A DNA stretch of 48,499 nt from Candidatus Methanophagales archaeon (GTDB lineage: Archaea; Halobacteriota; Syntropharchaeia; Alkanophagales; Methanospirareceae): the NCBI GenBank assembly GCA_017883965.1, contig JAFNKG010000012.1, positions 1 to 48,499 of the forward strand, written 5' to 3'. This document shows positions 31,588 to 41,280 of the stretch, one piece after another. The translations under genes and the position numbers were made by a program. The notes beneath the pieces were generated by a model. That model did no database searches. It had not been told where the DNA came from and saw only the letters and a program-made list of their open reading frames with translations. Position 1 is the stretch's first letter; every line of letters begins with the position of its first letter.

Positions 31588-33075
31588 ATGAGGGCGGAAA
31601 AAATGCAAAAACAAAATAAGCCCCTGAAAGATTACATCTTGTCGCTGGATGCGGACGAATGGCTATTTCACGCTGACGTGCTCGTGGACAAGGCGCATGT
31701 AGTGATGTTAGAAGAGCAGGGGATAATAAAGAGAGAAGAAGCAGCGGAGATTCTGAAGTGCTTAATTAAAATAGAGGGGGATGATTTTATCGAACACGAA
31801 CTCCCATCCTACGAGGACGTGCATACCGCAATCGAATCCGCATTGATAAAAGAAATGGGCGAGGACATAGGAGGAATGATGCACACCGGGCGGTCGAGAA
31901 ATGACGAAGTGGCAACGTGCATAAGAATCGCGCTTCGTGAAGAGCTGTTAGAGCTGATGAAGGAAGTAAACGAGTTGAAAAGAGCGATAATAGAAAAAGC
32001 GGTTGAGAACGTTGATACAGTGATGCCAGGCTATACGCATTTACAGCATGCACAGCCAACTACATTCGCACATCATTTCTTAGCGCATTTTGATGCGTTC
32101 GCTCGTGATTTCTCTCGTGTTGTGAATGCATATGAACATACAAACGTAAGTCCTTTAGGTGCCGCAGCATTCGCATCTACCGGATTTCCGATAGACCGTG
32201 AGAAAACGGCGAAACTTCTTGGGTTTGATTCCGTGCTGGAAAATTCAATGGACGCCGTTTCCACAAGGGATTTCGTCATCGAGGCGATTTCTTGCTACGC
32301 GAATCTGATGACAAACCTGAGCAGGCTTGCAGAAGAGTTAATACTGTGGAGCACCTCTGAATTCGATTTCGTCCGTATTCCTGCGGAATATGCAACCGGA
32401 AGTTCCATAATGCCACAGAAACGAAACCCGGACTACGCAGAACTCGTCAGGGCGAGAGCAGGCACTGTCCACGGATGTTTGATGAGCGTGCTTTCTATAT
32501 GCAAAGCGTTGCCTTATTCCTACAACCGCGATTTGCAAGAAGTCACACCACATCTGTTGAAAGCCACTAAAACCACTACCGCTTCAGTTGCAGTGATGAA
32601 CAGCATGATAGAAGGATTGGAATTGAAAAAAGAAGAGATGGAGAAAAAGGCACAAATTGGGTTCACTACCGCTACCGAGCTGGCTGATACTATTGTCAGA
32701 GAGACAGACGTGTCTTTTAGGACTGCTCATAAAATCGTATCTTCGTTGGCTGAAAAAGGTGTGGATAAAGTGGCATTAAAGGGTGTAAATGAGGTGGCAA
32801 GGGCGGTCATAGGGAAAGAACTCAGTGAGCTCGGGCTAACCGAGGAAAAAGTAAAAGAGGCGATGAACATCGCATTGAACATAGAAAAGCGGGCTGTTAA
32901 AGGTGGTCCAGCAAAAAAAGAAGTTCTGCGGATGTTACGAACGAGAAAAATGGTTTTGGATACGGATGTGAAATCGAGACAGGCGAAGGAAGGGAAGGTG
33001 AAAAGAAGCCTGGAGGAGTTGGAAAAAGAGGTGGAGAAAAAAATATCATCTCAACTCACGTCAAATGGAAGATAA
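31588..33075 (+). CDS. argH: Argininosuccinate lyase
   Basis: Cytosolic homotetramer of the fumarase/aspartase superfamily that splits argininosuccinate into arginine and fumarate. The signature GSSIMPQKRNPDYAELVRARAG and the MMHTGRSRNDEVAT and PGYTHLQHAQPTTFAHHFLAH blocks are complete. Its 495 residues are normal with a slightly long charged C-terminus. A second ATG five codons in is possible as the start. Confidence 0.96.
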   Translation: MRAEKMQKQNKPLKDYILSLDADEWLFHADVLVDKAHVVMLEEQGIIKREEAAEILKCLIKIEGDDFIEHELPSYEDVHTAIESALIKEMGEDIGGMMHTGRSRNDEVATCIRIALREELLELMKEVNELKRAIIEKAVENVDTVMPGYTHLQHAQPTTFAHHFLAHFDAFARDFSRVVNAYEHTNVSPLGAAAFASTGFPIDREKTAKLLGFDSVLENSMDAVSTRDFVIEAISCYANLMTNLSRLAEELILWSTSEFDFVRIPAEYATGSSIMPQKRNPDYAELVRARAGTVHGCLMSVLSICKALPYSYNRDLQEVTPHLLKATKTTTASVAVMNSMIEGLELKKEEMEKKAQIGFTTATELADTIVRETDVSFRTAHKIVSSLAEKGVDKVALKGVNEVARAVIGKELSELGLTEEKVKEAMNIALNIEKRAVKGGPAKKEVLRMLRTRKMVLDTDVKSRQAKEGKVKRSLEELEKEVEKKISSQLTSNGR

Positions 33076-33083
33076 GCAAAAAG

Positions 33084-33121
33084 TTTTACCAACCACAACA
33101 TAATACAAAATTGTGGTAAAA
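33084..33121. promoter_or_regulatory. Inverted repeat between argH and the next gene
   Basis: TTTTACCAACCACAA and TTGTGGTAAAA form an imperfect hairpin ending seven bases before the next ATG. It could be an operator or weak terminator. Confidence 0.3.
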
Positions 33122-33126
33122 GAGAA

Positions 33127-33588
33127 ATGGAAATACCGACTTTATCGGAAGAAGAAAAACAGAAGTTGTTTATGGAAATGTGGCTCGGTGCGATGATGGG
33201 TCCGATGGGGTTCATCATGCGAAAATTAGGTCCTGAGGCGCTGGAAGAATTGAATGAAGAAGCGGGTAAACACTGTGCTGCTGATCTGAAAGGAAGGGGC
33301 GTTGACGATGCATTGAAGTTCGCAATGAACTACGCAGTCGTAAACAAGAACATATTCGGCGGCGATGTAGAAGTAGAGGGGAATCCGGAAAAAGCGGTAC
33401 TTGATATGAAGAGATGCAGTAACCTGGAAGCAGCGTTACAATTCGCAGAAAAGGGCATGCCAATAACGAAGGAACAGCATTGTTCCGGTTGCATTAACGG
33501 TTATTTCAAGCGAGTAGCAAAGAATTTAGGGTTTAAGCTGGACGTTGAATTCACCGACAAGGGCTGCAGGATGACGATTTCAAAATAA
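33127..33588 (+). CDS. Conserved-looking cysteine-containing protein of unknown function
   Basis: The 153-residue protein has a methionine-rich amphipathic N-terminus (MEMWLGAMMGPMGFIMRKLG) and a C-terminal HCSGCINGYFKRVAKNLGFKLDVEFTDKGCRMTI. The pattern is faintly like the thiazoline-carboxylate hydrolase-like and V4R small-molecule-binding proteins, but I cannot assign it. Cysteines at the C-terminal end may bind metal or a cluster. Confidence 0.65.
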   Translation: MEIPTLSEEEKQKLFMEMWLGAMMGPMGFIMRKLGPEALEELNEEAGKHCAADLKGRGVDDALKFAMNYAVVNKNIFGGDVEVEGNPEKAVLDMKRCSNLEAALQFAEKGMPITKEQHCSGCINGYFKRVAKNLGFKLDVEFTDKGCRMTISK

Positions 33589-33605
33589 CTGGCTGGGAAT
33601 AAAAA

Positions 33606-33953
33606 ATGAATGGTAAAAGAATAGCAATCGCAACCGCGATAGGATTATTATGCGGGCTGTTTTGCGCATACGGGACGATATGGATTGCAGAATCAAAACT
33701 ATGGTTTGTTATCACAACAGGGCTTTTGGCGTTGATAGTATATAACCGAGTACTGATTGGTCTCTTTATTGGATTAGGTGATAATATCCCACTTCATCCG
33801 GTGATCCGAGGTGCGGTAATTGGTGCTATAATAAGCCTGGCAATGGCAATAAGGGGTATGATTGATACGAGTATAACCGATGGTTTGACATTTATTGCAT
33901 TTGGCGTGGTGTATGGAATCATCGCCGACTTCGTGGCAACTAAGTTATCATAA
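33606..33953 (+). CDS. Small membrane protein with four predicted helices
   Basis: The 115 residues are nearly all hydrophobic: helices at about 6-28, 32-55, 65-85 and 92-112. No charged residues that would mark transport stand out inside the helices. No family recognised. It lies 18 bp after the preceding gene and probably shares its transcript. Confidence 0.65.
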   Translation: MNGKRIAIATAIGLLCGLFCAYGTIWIAESKLWFVITTGLLALIVYNRVLIGLFIGLGDNIPLHPVIRGAVIGAIISLAMAIRGMIDTSITDGLTFIAFGVVYGIIADFVATKLS

Positions 33954-33970
33954 ACCAATAAAAATTAGAA

Positions 33971-34207
33971 ATGGTAAACCTGCGGTTACAAAAGACAATC
34001 CTTGAAGTGGTGGAGAACCAAATTAGAGAAAATGATCCACCTGAGACAAAAAAGACTCTTGATAGACTCTTGAAAGGGGGCTATTCAAGGGAAGATGCGA
34101 TGAAATTAATAGGTAGCGTTGTTCTTGCTGAGATATACAGAATCTTGAAGAACCACGAGCCTTTCAATGAGGAAAGATACGTCAAGGCTTTGAAAGAGCT
34201 GGCATAG
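33971..34207 (+). CDS. Small helical protein of unknown function
   Basis: The 78 residues are predicted all-helical (RLQKTILEVVENQIRENDPPETKKTLDRLLKGGYSREDAMKLIGSVVLAEIYRIL). This arrangement resembles short proteins often found beside pRiA4b ORF3-like genes, and such a gene indeed follows in convergent orientation. Function unknown. Confidence 0.65.
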   Translation: MVNLRLQKTILEVVENQIRENDPPETKKTLDRLLKGGYSREDAMKLIGSVVLAEIYRILKNHEPFNEERYVKALKELA

Positions 34208-34219
34208 AATGTTTTACTC

Positions 34220-34729
34220 TTACTCCTCATCCTCATCACCGTATTGCGGCGGTGCTTTCCCGACAGATTCAACAATTTGTGGATACTTAGCATCCTTCTC
34301 AGGAGCCCTTATTTCTTTGAGTTGAACGACGAAATGCCACTCATCACCGTAATCGTAAAGAAACAACAACTTCTTCTCAGGTTCATCAAAAGCCTCATTC
34401 ACTTTTGTTCTCGCCACATTTCTGTTATCCTCCAATTCTCCAGGAGGGAGCAGCAGAGCAAATAAAATCGAGCGGGTAATACCTGTGGGCGATTCATAGC
34501 GTTCCACTGAGTCCGTCCAGCTTTTTATGTTATCATAGAACCCAAAAGCGTGGTCAAAATCAAAGTTAAAAGCGTCTGTGATAGATTCCGCTAACTCGTG
34601 CAATGTGAACGCTTCGGGAATAGCTAAGATCCGATATGGCATCTCTCCAATCCCGCCATACCAATCACTCACGGTCACCTTAAACAGGTATATCTCCTCT
34701 CCTTCTTCTGCTTTGCGTTTCTTTTTCAT
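34220..34729 (-). CDS. Plasmid pRiA4b ORF3-like family protein
   Basis: The 169 residues match the family in order: YLFKVTVSDWYGGIGEMPYRILAIPEAFTLHELAESITDAFNFDFDHAFGFY then KLLFLYDYGDEWHFVVQL near the C-terminus. Members are common in prokaryotes near mobile elements but have no established activity. Ends 12 bp from the convergent gene; an acidic tail (GDEDEE) closes it. Confidence 0.82.
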   Translation of the reverse strand: MKKKRKAEEGEEIYLFKVTVSDWYGGIGEMPYRILAIPEAFTLHELAESITDAFNFDFDHAFGFYDNIKSWTDSVERYESPTGITRSILFALLLPPGELEDNRNVARTKVNEAFDEPEKKLLFLYDYGDEWHFVVQLKEIRAPEKDAKYPQIVESVGKAPPQYGDEDEE

Positions 34730-34757
34730 TTTTCACTTTTCATTTTACATTTTGCAT

Positions 34758-36734
34758 TTAAAACGCCTCTTCTCTTTCCTTCTCCAACGCCGCTATTATC
34801 TCCTCATAAACTACTTTCAGCTCCTCTTTCCTGACCTTTCCCAGAAGCTTCTTTATCACCAACTCCGGTGTGCTCGATCCGATATGATTGAACATCGGTT
34901 GTCTGTCAACGATAATATTTCCAGCGGCATCCAATCCCTCTGACTCTATCCCATCCACTCTCACTTTTGCCATACTTATATGCGGCAATATCTCATGAAT
35001 CAAATGCGTTATCACAACAGCCAACGTATCTTTCGGCAGGTTATTCAATAGAGAAGCCATTATCCGCCCCATGGCGCCTGGTTCGGTAAGCGCCTCCAAT
35101 TCGTCTATTAAAACCACCTTCGCTCCCGCACGCATGAATATCCGGCTCAACGCCCGCATCGAATATTCAAAAGACCCCGTTTTCTTTATCATCTTACGCC
35201 GGTATAAATACAAAGGCATCAACGGTATTTCCGCTCTCTCCGCAGGCGCAGGCAGACCAAGCTCCGTGAGGATAATCGAGGTTGCAAGCGTAATCAGCAA
35301 ACAGGTCTTACCGCCGCTATTCGCACCTGTAAGGATGGCTACCGGATGCGGTGTAGCGCCAAAAATACCCAAATTCGCTTTTCCTATGGAATAAGAAACC
35401 GGCACTACCTTCTCACCTCCTCTTAGCTCCTCATCGAGTAAAAACATATTCCTGCCCATAACCACGCCTAACCCCTCTTCGCTTATTTCCGGTATATTCA
35501 ACCCGAAATCCATGCTAAATTGCAACACACCCAGCATAAAATCGAAATAGAAAAGCATTTTAATGGCGTTGCTCACTTCTTCTCTACGTTTCTCCAGTTG
35601 CTTTGCAAATTCTCTTGACTTGTAATACCTCACCTCGCCCATTTTCCTGTTATACCGCTGCCGCAACCGCTCTGTCTTTTCCCTCGAAAATTCAAACGGC
35701 AGTCCCCTCTCCAGGTTCTCATACGCACTTTCCCGCAGGACATTTTTATCCTCACCTGTAAGCATCAATTCATCCACCATGTTCACTAAAACCTCCTCTA
35801 AGTAACCTTTGAACTCCTCCACACCTCCGCCACTTCTCATAATCCTGCTCACTTCCTTGTTTAGCTCCTCCTCACGCCTGTAAATCACTTCGTCGAAGTT
35901 GGGTTCACCTTTGCTCCTCGCTGCTTCTATTTTTTCTATAACCGCCAGAACCTCTTCTAAATCCCCTACCGCGATACCTTTGAACAGATGCGAATCCTTG
36001 AGCTCCTCAAATTCGGTTAAGAGACTTACTATCACTTCTATTGCCTTCTTCTTTGCCATGAAAGAATTAGCAACTAACTCAGGATAAATCTCGCATGGCT
36101 CCGACAAATCATCTATATTTATGTTTATGACGCCCGGTTCATCAAATCCCGCCTCTCCTACTTCGCCAATTAACAGAATGATATTTTCCTTTCGCAAAAG
36201 CGCCTCCGCTTTATCTGCAGAATCAATAAAAGCTACACGCACGAAATCGCCATAATTTTCCTTTATCTCCGCTTCTACTCCGCTTCTACGAATAGCGATA
36301 AGAGGCGATTGCCCAAAGCTCATTTTCTCTATCCCTGCTTTAGAAATTACTTCCCGCACCCTCGCTATTTTCCCCTCACCCATTCGCTCTTTTAATTTCT
36401 CGCTCTCGCTCGCATCCTTAAGCCTCATTTGCAGCTCCTCCCTGTCGAGGGAAGGAGTAAGTGTAAGAACCACGTCCCTACCATTTTTCGTTACGGCGTA
36501 AGAGGAGAGGATTTCCAGAATCTCTTTCTCTAATTCTCTCGTTTCTTTAGTGCAGAAGACCTCCCTCACTTTATATCCTGCTAAATCCTCGTTATTTTTT
36601 ATCACTATCTTCTCCGCTTCTCTTCTTTTTATTCCGAGAATTGAAGATAAGGTCTCGATGTCCGGAAACTCTACCGCATCCTTCATATAGGGCTTTATGA
36701 ATTGCGGGATATGAGAATGCGATTTATTGAGCAT
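34758..36734 (-). CDS. MutS-family ATPase (MutS2-like, archaeal)
   Basis: The 658 residues contain an N-terminal helix-hairpin-helix-like stretch ([21 protein letters not shown]), a long central helical lever region and a C-terminal ABC ATPase with Walker A GANSGGKT (470-477) and Walker [12 protein letters not shown] (D544/E545). It lacks the mismatch-reading N-terminal domain of MutS1 and the C-terminal Smr nuclease of bacterial MutS2. Roles in recombination control or ribosome rescue are known for relatives; not assignable here. Start overlaps hemL by 11 bp. Confidence 0.85.
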   Translation of the reverse strand: MLNKSHSHIPQFIKPYMKDAVEFPDIETLSSILGIKRREAEKIVIKNNEDLAGYKVREVFCTKETRELEKEILEILSSYAVTKNGRDVVLTLTPSLDREELQMRLKDASESEKLKERMGEGKIARVREVISKAGIEKMSFGQSPLIAIRRSGVEAEIKENYGDFVRVAFIDSADKAEALLRKENIILLIGEVGEAGFDEPGVININIDDLSEPCEIYPELVANSFMAKKKAIEVIVSLLTEFEELKDSHLFKGIAVGDLEEVLAVIEKIEAARSKGEPNFDEVIYRREEELNKEVSRIMRSGGGVEEFKGYLEEVLVNMVDELMLTGEDKNVLRESAYENLERGLPFEFSREKTERLRQRYNRKMGEVRYYKSREFAKQLEKRREEVSNAIKMLFYFDFMLGVLQFSMDFGLNIPEISEEGLGVVMGRNMFLLDEELRGGEKVVPVSYSIGKANLGIFGATPHPVAILTGANSGGKTCLLITLATSIILTELGLPAPAERAEIPLMPLYLYRRKMIKKTGSFEYSMRALSRIFMRAGAKVVLIDELEALTEPGAMGRIMASLLNNLPKDTLAVVITHLIHEILPHISMAKVRVDGIESEGLDAAGNIIVDRQPMFNHIGSSTPELVIKKLLGKVRKEELKVVYEEIIAALEKEREEAF

Positions 36735-37995
36735 ACAGATTCTCCTTATATGCTTCTATTGTCCTCTGTATATCCGCATCGTTATGCGCAAAACTGATGA
36801 AATTCGTTTCAAACTGCGAAGGTGGCAAGAATATACCAGAAGAAAGCATTTTATGGAAAAACCGCATGTATTTATCCTTGTCGCATTTTAATGCCTCAGC
36901 ATAGTTTCTCACCTCGGCACCGCTAGGACTGAAGAACACCTTGAACATCGAACCCACGCCGGAAACATAGCCCTCAACGCCTGAATCACGCAATATTTCG
37001 CTTAACGCCGCTCGCATCCGTTCACCAAGTTTGTTTATTCGTTGTGGCACTTCTTCTCGCTCTATTATTTCTATCGTCTTCAACCCTGCGGTAATGGAAA
37101 CAGGATTGCCACTAAACGTCCCTGCTTGATATACCGCTCCGGAGGGAGCCACGAGCTCCATAATCTCTCGTTTGCCGCCGAACATGCCGATAGGGAAACC
37201 GCCACCTACAATTTTACCTAAAATCGTTAAGTCCGCATCCACACCGTAAAATTCCTGCGCACCGCCCAAAGCGAGCCTGAAGCCTGTAATTACCTCATCA
37301 AAAATGAGTAAAACGTCGTTCTCCTTCGTTATTTCCCGCACATCGCTCAAATAGTTATTTTGAGGCGGTATAGGTCCCACATTACCCATCACCGGCTCTA
37401 TTATAACCGCAGCAACTTCACCCGAATTCTTCTCCAGCATAGCGGTAAGTGCCGCCGCATCATTAAACGGAACTTGAAGCGTGTTTTTCACGGAATCCTT
37501 TGGAATTCCTTTAGAGTCGGGGATACCAAAGGTAGTGGCACCAGAACCCGCTTTCACCAGGACACCATCATGCGCACCGTGAAACCCGCCTTCTATTTTC
37601 ACTATTTTATCACGTTCCTTAAACCCCCTTGCGAGCCTTATCCCTGCCATCGTTGCTTCGCTCCCCGTATTGACAAACCTGACCATCTCAACCGAAGGAT
37701 AATGGGTTATTATCTTCTTCGCAAGCGCTATCTCCTTCTCATGCGGCGTGCCGTAAAGCCATCCTTTTTCAAGCTGTTCTCTAACTACATCCTTCACCTC
37801 CTCGTTACCATGCCCTAAAACGAGCGGTCCATACGCTAAGCAGTAGTCAATGTATTCTCTGCCATCTACGTCGTATATCCTCGAGCCTTTCGCATGCACC
37901 GTAAAAAACGGATACGGCTTATATGCACGCACCGGGCTGCTAACCCCGCCGGGCATGTATCGCGACGTGAGTTCAAAAAGCTTCTCGGATTTCAT
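36724..37995 (-). CDS. hemL: Glutamate-1-semialdehyde 2,1-aminomutase
   Basis: PLP enzyme forming 5-aminolevulinate for tetrapyrroles (haem, F430, cobamides) by the C5 route. PLP lysine K261 lies in [28 protein letters not shown] at the start and [16 protein letters not shown] are typical. Its 423 residues are full length. TATA-like TATTTATAAGTA lies about 20 bp from the ATG on the minus strand, suggesting a leaderless message. Confidence 0.95.
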   Translation of the reverse strand: MKSEKLFELTSRYMPGGVSSPVRAYKPYPFFTVHAKGSRIYDVDGREYIDYCLAYGPLVLGHGNEEVKDVVREQLEKGWLYGTPHEKEIALAKKIITHYPSVEMVRFVNTGSEATMAGIRLARGFKERDKIVKIEGGFHGAHDGVLVKAGSGATTFGIPDSKGIPKDSVKNTLQVPFNDAAALTAMLEKNSGEVAAVIIEPVMGNVGPIPPQNNYLSDVREITKENDVLLIFDEVITGFRLALGGAQEFYGVDADLTILGKIVGGGFPIGMFGGKREIMELVAPSGAVYQAGTFSGNPVSITAGLKTIEIIEREEVPQRINKLGERMRAALSEILRDSGVEGYVSGVGSMFKVFFSPSGAEVRNYAEALKCDKDKYMRFFHKMLSSGIFLPPSQFETNFISFAHNDADIQRTIEAYKENLYAQ

Positions 37996-38080
37996 TTTTC
38001 CTGTGAGATATTTATAAGTATCAAGTATCTAACAATTTTATTAAATTAAAACAAAGGATAAGATAAAGGAGGTGATCGCA

Positions 38081-38233
38081 ATGTGTAGTGTTGGCGGTGG
38101 GGATTTCAGCCTGGAGGTCGCGAAGTTAGAAGTAGGGAAATACAAGTGCAATGGCTGTGGAAACATGTTTGAAGGGATGGGCGAGAAAGTGGTCTGTCCT
38201 TCATGCCAGTCGGAAAATGTAGTGAAATTGTGA
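38081..38233 (+). CDS. 50-residue rubredoxin-like/zinc-ribbon protein
   Basis: Absent from the ORF track because of its size. A near-perfect AAAGGAGGTGAT Shine-Dalgarno precedes the ATG. The product carries YKCNGCGNMF and VVCPSCQSENVV, two CxxC knuckles for one zinc or iron ion. Such small ribbons act as redox or nucleic-acid-binding proteins. It is followed 24 bp later by an unknown gene with a further CxxC at its C-terminus. Confidence 0.75.
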   Translation: MCSVGGGDFSLEVAKLEVGKYKCNGCGNMFEGMGEKVVCPSCQSENVVKL

Positions 38234-38257
38234 AGAACAGGGTTTACATGACCGGAC

Positions 38258-38722
38258 ATGATACCCCTACGCAGTAACGAGATGCTGCTGGTGCATGGAA
38301 ATAGCGGTACGTTAGCGATAGTTAAGGTAGGGGAACAAAGGCAGTTTTTCGTTGATACCCCAGAAGGCGAGATTGTATTGGCGATGGGACCTGAGGAGTT
38401 GCTTGTAGCTTCCGGCTTTGGCACTGACGAACGAATAGTGAATGGGTTAAGGTGCGTGCTATATATGATTAGAGAAGTCAATTCACCGCTGATTGTGCTG
38501 CCAAAAAACCATCCCGCATCGGCTCGCCTTAAAATGGTGGTATCTGCGGGCAAGAGAATTGTCTTGAGCTGTGATATTACCCCCGGGACGCATCCTGAGC
38601 AGCATTTACTCTGTGGCATGGATGAGTTTGATGGTGCAGAGATTCTGGGCGTAGAGGGCGGCGTGGAGCTGAATCGGCTGGAATGCGTAAAATGCGAGAA
38701 AAGAGGATTTTCAGCGCTGTGA
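38258..38722 (+). CDS. Unknown protein, possibly a conserved archaeal hypothetical
   Basis: The 154 residues are mixed alpha/beta with FGTDERIVNGLRCVLYMIREV and a late CVKCEKRGF. No family recognised. The second in-frame ATG (38282) would give a shorter protein; no strong SD decides. Placement after the zinc-ribbon gene suggests a joint transcript. Confidence 0.6.
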   Translation: MIPLRSNEMLLVHGNSGTLAIVKVGEQRQFFVDTPEGEIVLAMGPEELLVASGFGTDERIVNGLRCVLYMIREVNSPLIVLPKNHPASARLKMVVSAGKRIVLSCDITPGTHPEQHLLCGMDEFDGAEILGVEGGVELNRLECVKCEKRGFSAL

Positions 38723-38743
38723 TGTTTTATACGGGATAATTTG

Positions 38744-40018
38744 CTAAACTCTCAACCGATCCCGGGACACGAGGAAAAACTTAAATGCAGGAACTACTGA
38801 AATAACTTTTCCATTACTTTTTTGCGTCTCCTCTTTATCAGTTGAAATTACATAACCTTCCTCAACTTTGAACCTTTTCATAAACGCAAGCAATCCTTTG
38901 AAATCTATTTTACCATATTTAACCTCAACTGGCACAGGTTCTCCGTTTGTCATAACTATATCAACTTCATTCTTGTACGGGTCCCTCCAGAAGAATTCTG
39001 CTTTAAGTTGATTAACTACCAACCACTCAAATACCCGCGATTTAGAAAGCTCGTCTTCTCTGAACAAGAGATCGGTAGAGATTATCGTCGGATAATATCT
39101 TTTTAATTTCCGTCCCGTCTTCCTCCTACTTCTTGAAAAGTTGTACAGTCTTTTAATAAGAAAGGATTCTTCGAGATAAGTCAGATAATTAGAAAGCGTT
39201 TGTCTTGAAATTTTCAACTTCTTTGCCAATTCTGAAAGTTCTATGAGTTGCCCCGGCTCTTCCATAATTACATTAAATAATGATTCTATCACCGATATGT
39301 CCTTAATCTTGAACAATCCGGGTATGTCCCTATAAATAACCTTTTCTACTATGCTTTCTTTAACATATTTCTTCACCACGTCTTTTTCTTTGATGTTCAC
39401 TAATTCAGGAAAACCAATGGTCAGGGTGAATTCGTTAAACAACTTAGTCAATTCCCTTTCATAAACGCCACTCGGCTCAAAATTAACTTCTTTAAAGCGA
39501 ATAAATTCCTTGAATGAAAGAAGCTCGACTTTAAACTCAAATATTCGCCCAGCAAGCGTTTCTTTTGTCTTTTTTCTTATAAATAACGATTCTGAACCCG
39601 AAATTATTATCTTCATTCTTTTACTGAATACATCATATATGATCTTTAATTGATTTTCCCAATTGCTTAGCTTTTGTATCTCATCAAGTAGGAGCAAATA
39701 GTTCCCTTGTCGTCTAAAGTCCTTTTCCATTAGTTCCTCATATTCCCTCATAACCTCCCTTATTTCTACTTCCCTGAATTCGTCAAAGGAGAAGTAAATT
39801 ATATTCCTCGAATCAAAACCATTTTCTATGGCGTCTTCTATGATTTTTAGCATTAAAGTCGTTTTTCCAACTCTTCTTAAACCACTAAGTGCTATTATCT
39901 GAGGCAAAGGCATGAACTTTTTAATTTGTTTGTAAATTTCTCTATGCTTATATTCTATCTTGACTTCTTCCTTCCACCAGGGATTCAAATCCCACAACAC
40001 ATCCTTAATTTTTGTCAT
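38744..40018 (-). CDS. Archaeal AAA ATPase with DUF4143-type nuclease-like C-terminus
   Basis: The 424-residue protein has Walker A GLRRVGKTT (46-54), Walker B LLLLDEIQKL, a winged helix (LAKKLKISRQTLSNYLTYLEESFLIKRL) and a C-terminal PD-(D/E)XK-like NEVDIVMTNGEPVPVEVKYG. This AAA_14/DUF4143 family is widespread and copy-rich in archaea, with no settled role; mobile or defence functions have been proposed. It stands alone; two TAACCTATA direct repeats 32 bp apart lie upstream (40031-40071). Confidence 0.85.
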   Translation of the reverse strand: MTKIKDVLWDLNPWWKEEVKIEYKHREIYKQIKKFMPLPQIIALSGLRRVGKTTLMLKIIEDAIENGFDSRNIIYFSFDEFREVEIREVMREYEELMEKDFRRQGNYLLLLDEIQKLSNWENQLKIIYDVFSKRMKIIISGSESLFIRKKTKETLAGRIFEFKVELLSFKEFIRFKEVNFEPSGVYERELTKLFNEFTLTIGFPELVNIKEKDVVKKYVKESIVEKVIYRDIPGLFKIKDISVIESLFNVIMEEPGQLIELSELAKKLKISRQTLSNYLTYLEESFLIKRLYNFSRSRRKTGRKLKRYYPTIISTDLLFREDELSKSRVFEWLVVNQLKAEFFWRDPYKNEVDIVMTNGEPVPVEVKYGKIDFKGLLAFMKRFKVEEGYVISTDKEETQKSNGKVISVVPAFKFFLVSRDRLRV

Positions 40019-40030
40019 GTTTTATATGTA

Positions 40031-40071
40031 TAACCTATAATCGATTTTATGTTAATTATATTTAACCTATA
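40031..40071. repeat. Pair of TAACCTATA direct repeats upstream of the ATPase gene
   Basis: Copies at 40031 and 40063, spaced by about three helical turns, in the divergent gap between the ATPase and proB. Possible regulator binding sites. Confidence 0.3.
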
Positions 40072-40146
40072 CTTTAGAAAGCGAAATAAAAAATATTCTT
40101 TTAAACCCATTAACAAATCTAAAAGGTAATCAAAATCACGGAGAAG

Positions 40147-41271
40147 ATGGTAGGAGTCAGGGATTTCTCGGAAGCAAAAAGAATCGTAATAAAGATAGGA
40201 ACCAGCAACCTCACCGATAAGCGCTACCGGCTTGAGCCACGGAAAGTGGAAAAGCTCGCTAAAGAAATTGTCGAATTGAAGAAGCAGGGTAAGGAGGTCA
40301 TTGTGGTGACATCAGGCGCTATTGGTGCCGGTATTGGTAAACTCGACCTGAAGCAAAGACCCCGCGACATTAAGGTATTGCAGGCAACGGCTGCCGTTGG
40401 TCAGAACGTCCTGATGAGCACGTATGATAGATACTTCGCAAAGTACGAGCAGACCATCGCTCAGGTCTTAATAACATACGGAGACTTCTTTGATAGACAG
40501 CGGTATCTCAACCTTAGAAATACTCTGCTTACATTGCTCAAGTCTGATGTAATCCCGGTAATCAACGAGAACGACACCGTGGCTGTGGATGAAATAAAAT
40601 TAGGTGATAACGATAATTTATCGGCTCTCGTAGCAAGCAATCTCGGCGCTGATTTACTTATTATGCTTACCGACACTGATGGCTTGTTCACTTATGACCC
40701 TAAACGGAGTAAGAAAGCGGAATTCATTTCGGTTGTGGATGCGATAACACCTGAAATTGAGCGTATTGCTTCATCCGGCGGAAAAACGAGCAGCGTGGGT
40801 GGTATGAAGACGAAAATTCAAGCCGCTAAGGTCACCATGAAAGCAGGCATTCCTCTTGCCATCGTAAACGGCGGTGAAGAGAACATCCTCATGCGGATTA
40901 TAGACGGCGAACCTGTTGGAACATTATTCATGCCGAAAAAGAAAAAGATGAACGATAGAGAGCACTGGATTCTATTCGCATCATCGCCAAAGGGCAAGAT
41001 TAAAGTGGATGAAGGCGCAAAAACTGCTTTGGTCAAAAGAGGCGGTAGCTTGCTTCCTTCTGGAATCATTGGTGTTGAAGGCGAGTTCGTGAGTGGCGAC
41101 CCTGTGAGCATTGTTGATGCCGAAGGTGTAGAATTCGCTAAGGGTATCTCTAACTACTCAAGCAGTGATATAGAAAAGATAAAAGGCGTGCAATCAAAAG
41201 CAATCGAACAAATTTTGGGTCGTAAAGAATACGATGAGGTGGTTTATAGGAGTAATCTTGTCTTGTGTTAG
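40147..41271 (+). CDS. proB: Glutamate 5-kinase with C-terminal PUA domain
   Basis: First step of proline synthesis (glutamate to glutamyl-5-phosphate). The amino-acid kinase core shows VIKIGTSNLTD, VTSGAIGAGIGKL, VINENDTVAVDE and LTDTDGLFTYDP; GGMKTKIQAAKV closes it. Residues 275-374 are the PUA domain seen in the long form. Many archaea make proline from ornithine instead, so proB here is notable; proA and proC are not in the window. Confidence 0.95.
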   Translation: MVGVRDFSEAKRIVIKIGTSNLTDKRYRLEPRKVEKLAKEIVELKKQGKEVIVVTSGAIGAGIGKLDLKQRPRDIKVLQATAAVGQNVLMSTYDRYFAKYEQTIAQVLITYGDFFDRQRYLNLRNTLLTLLKSDVIPVINENDTVAVDEIKLGDNDNLSALVASNLGADLLIMLTDTDGLFTYDPKRSKKAEFISVVDAITPEIERIASSGGKTSSVGGMKTKIQAAKVTMKAGIPLAIVNGGEENILMRIIDGEPVGTLFMPKKKKMNDREHWILFASSPKGKIKVDEGAKTALVKRGGSLLPSGIIGVEGEFVSGDPVSIVDAEGVEFAKGISNYSSSDIEKIKGVQSKAIEQILGRKEYDEVVYRSNLVLC

Positions 41272-41280
41272 TGTGAAAGA

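Noticed and set aside
38041-38619. 192-residue minus-strand ORF
   Set aside because: Antisense to the SD-led zinc-ribbon gene and the following plus-strand ORF, low-complexity Ser/Pro composition, no SD.
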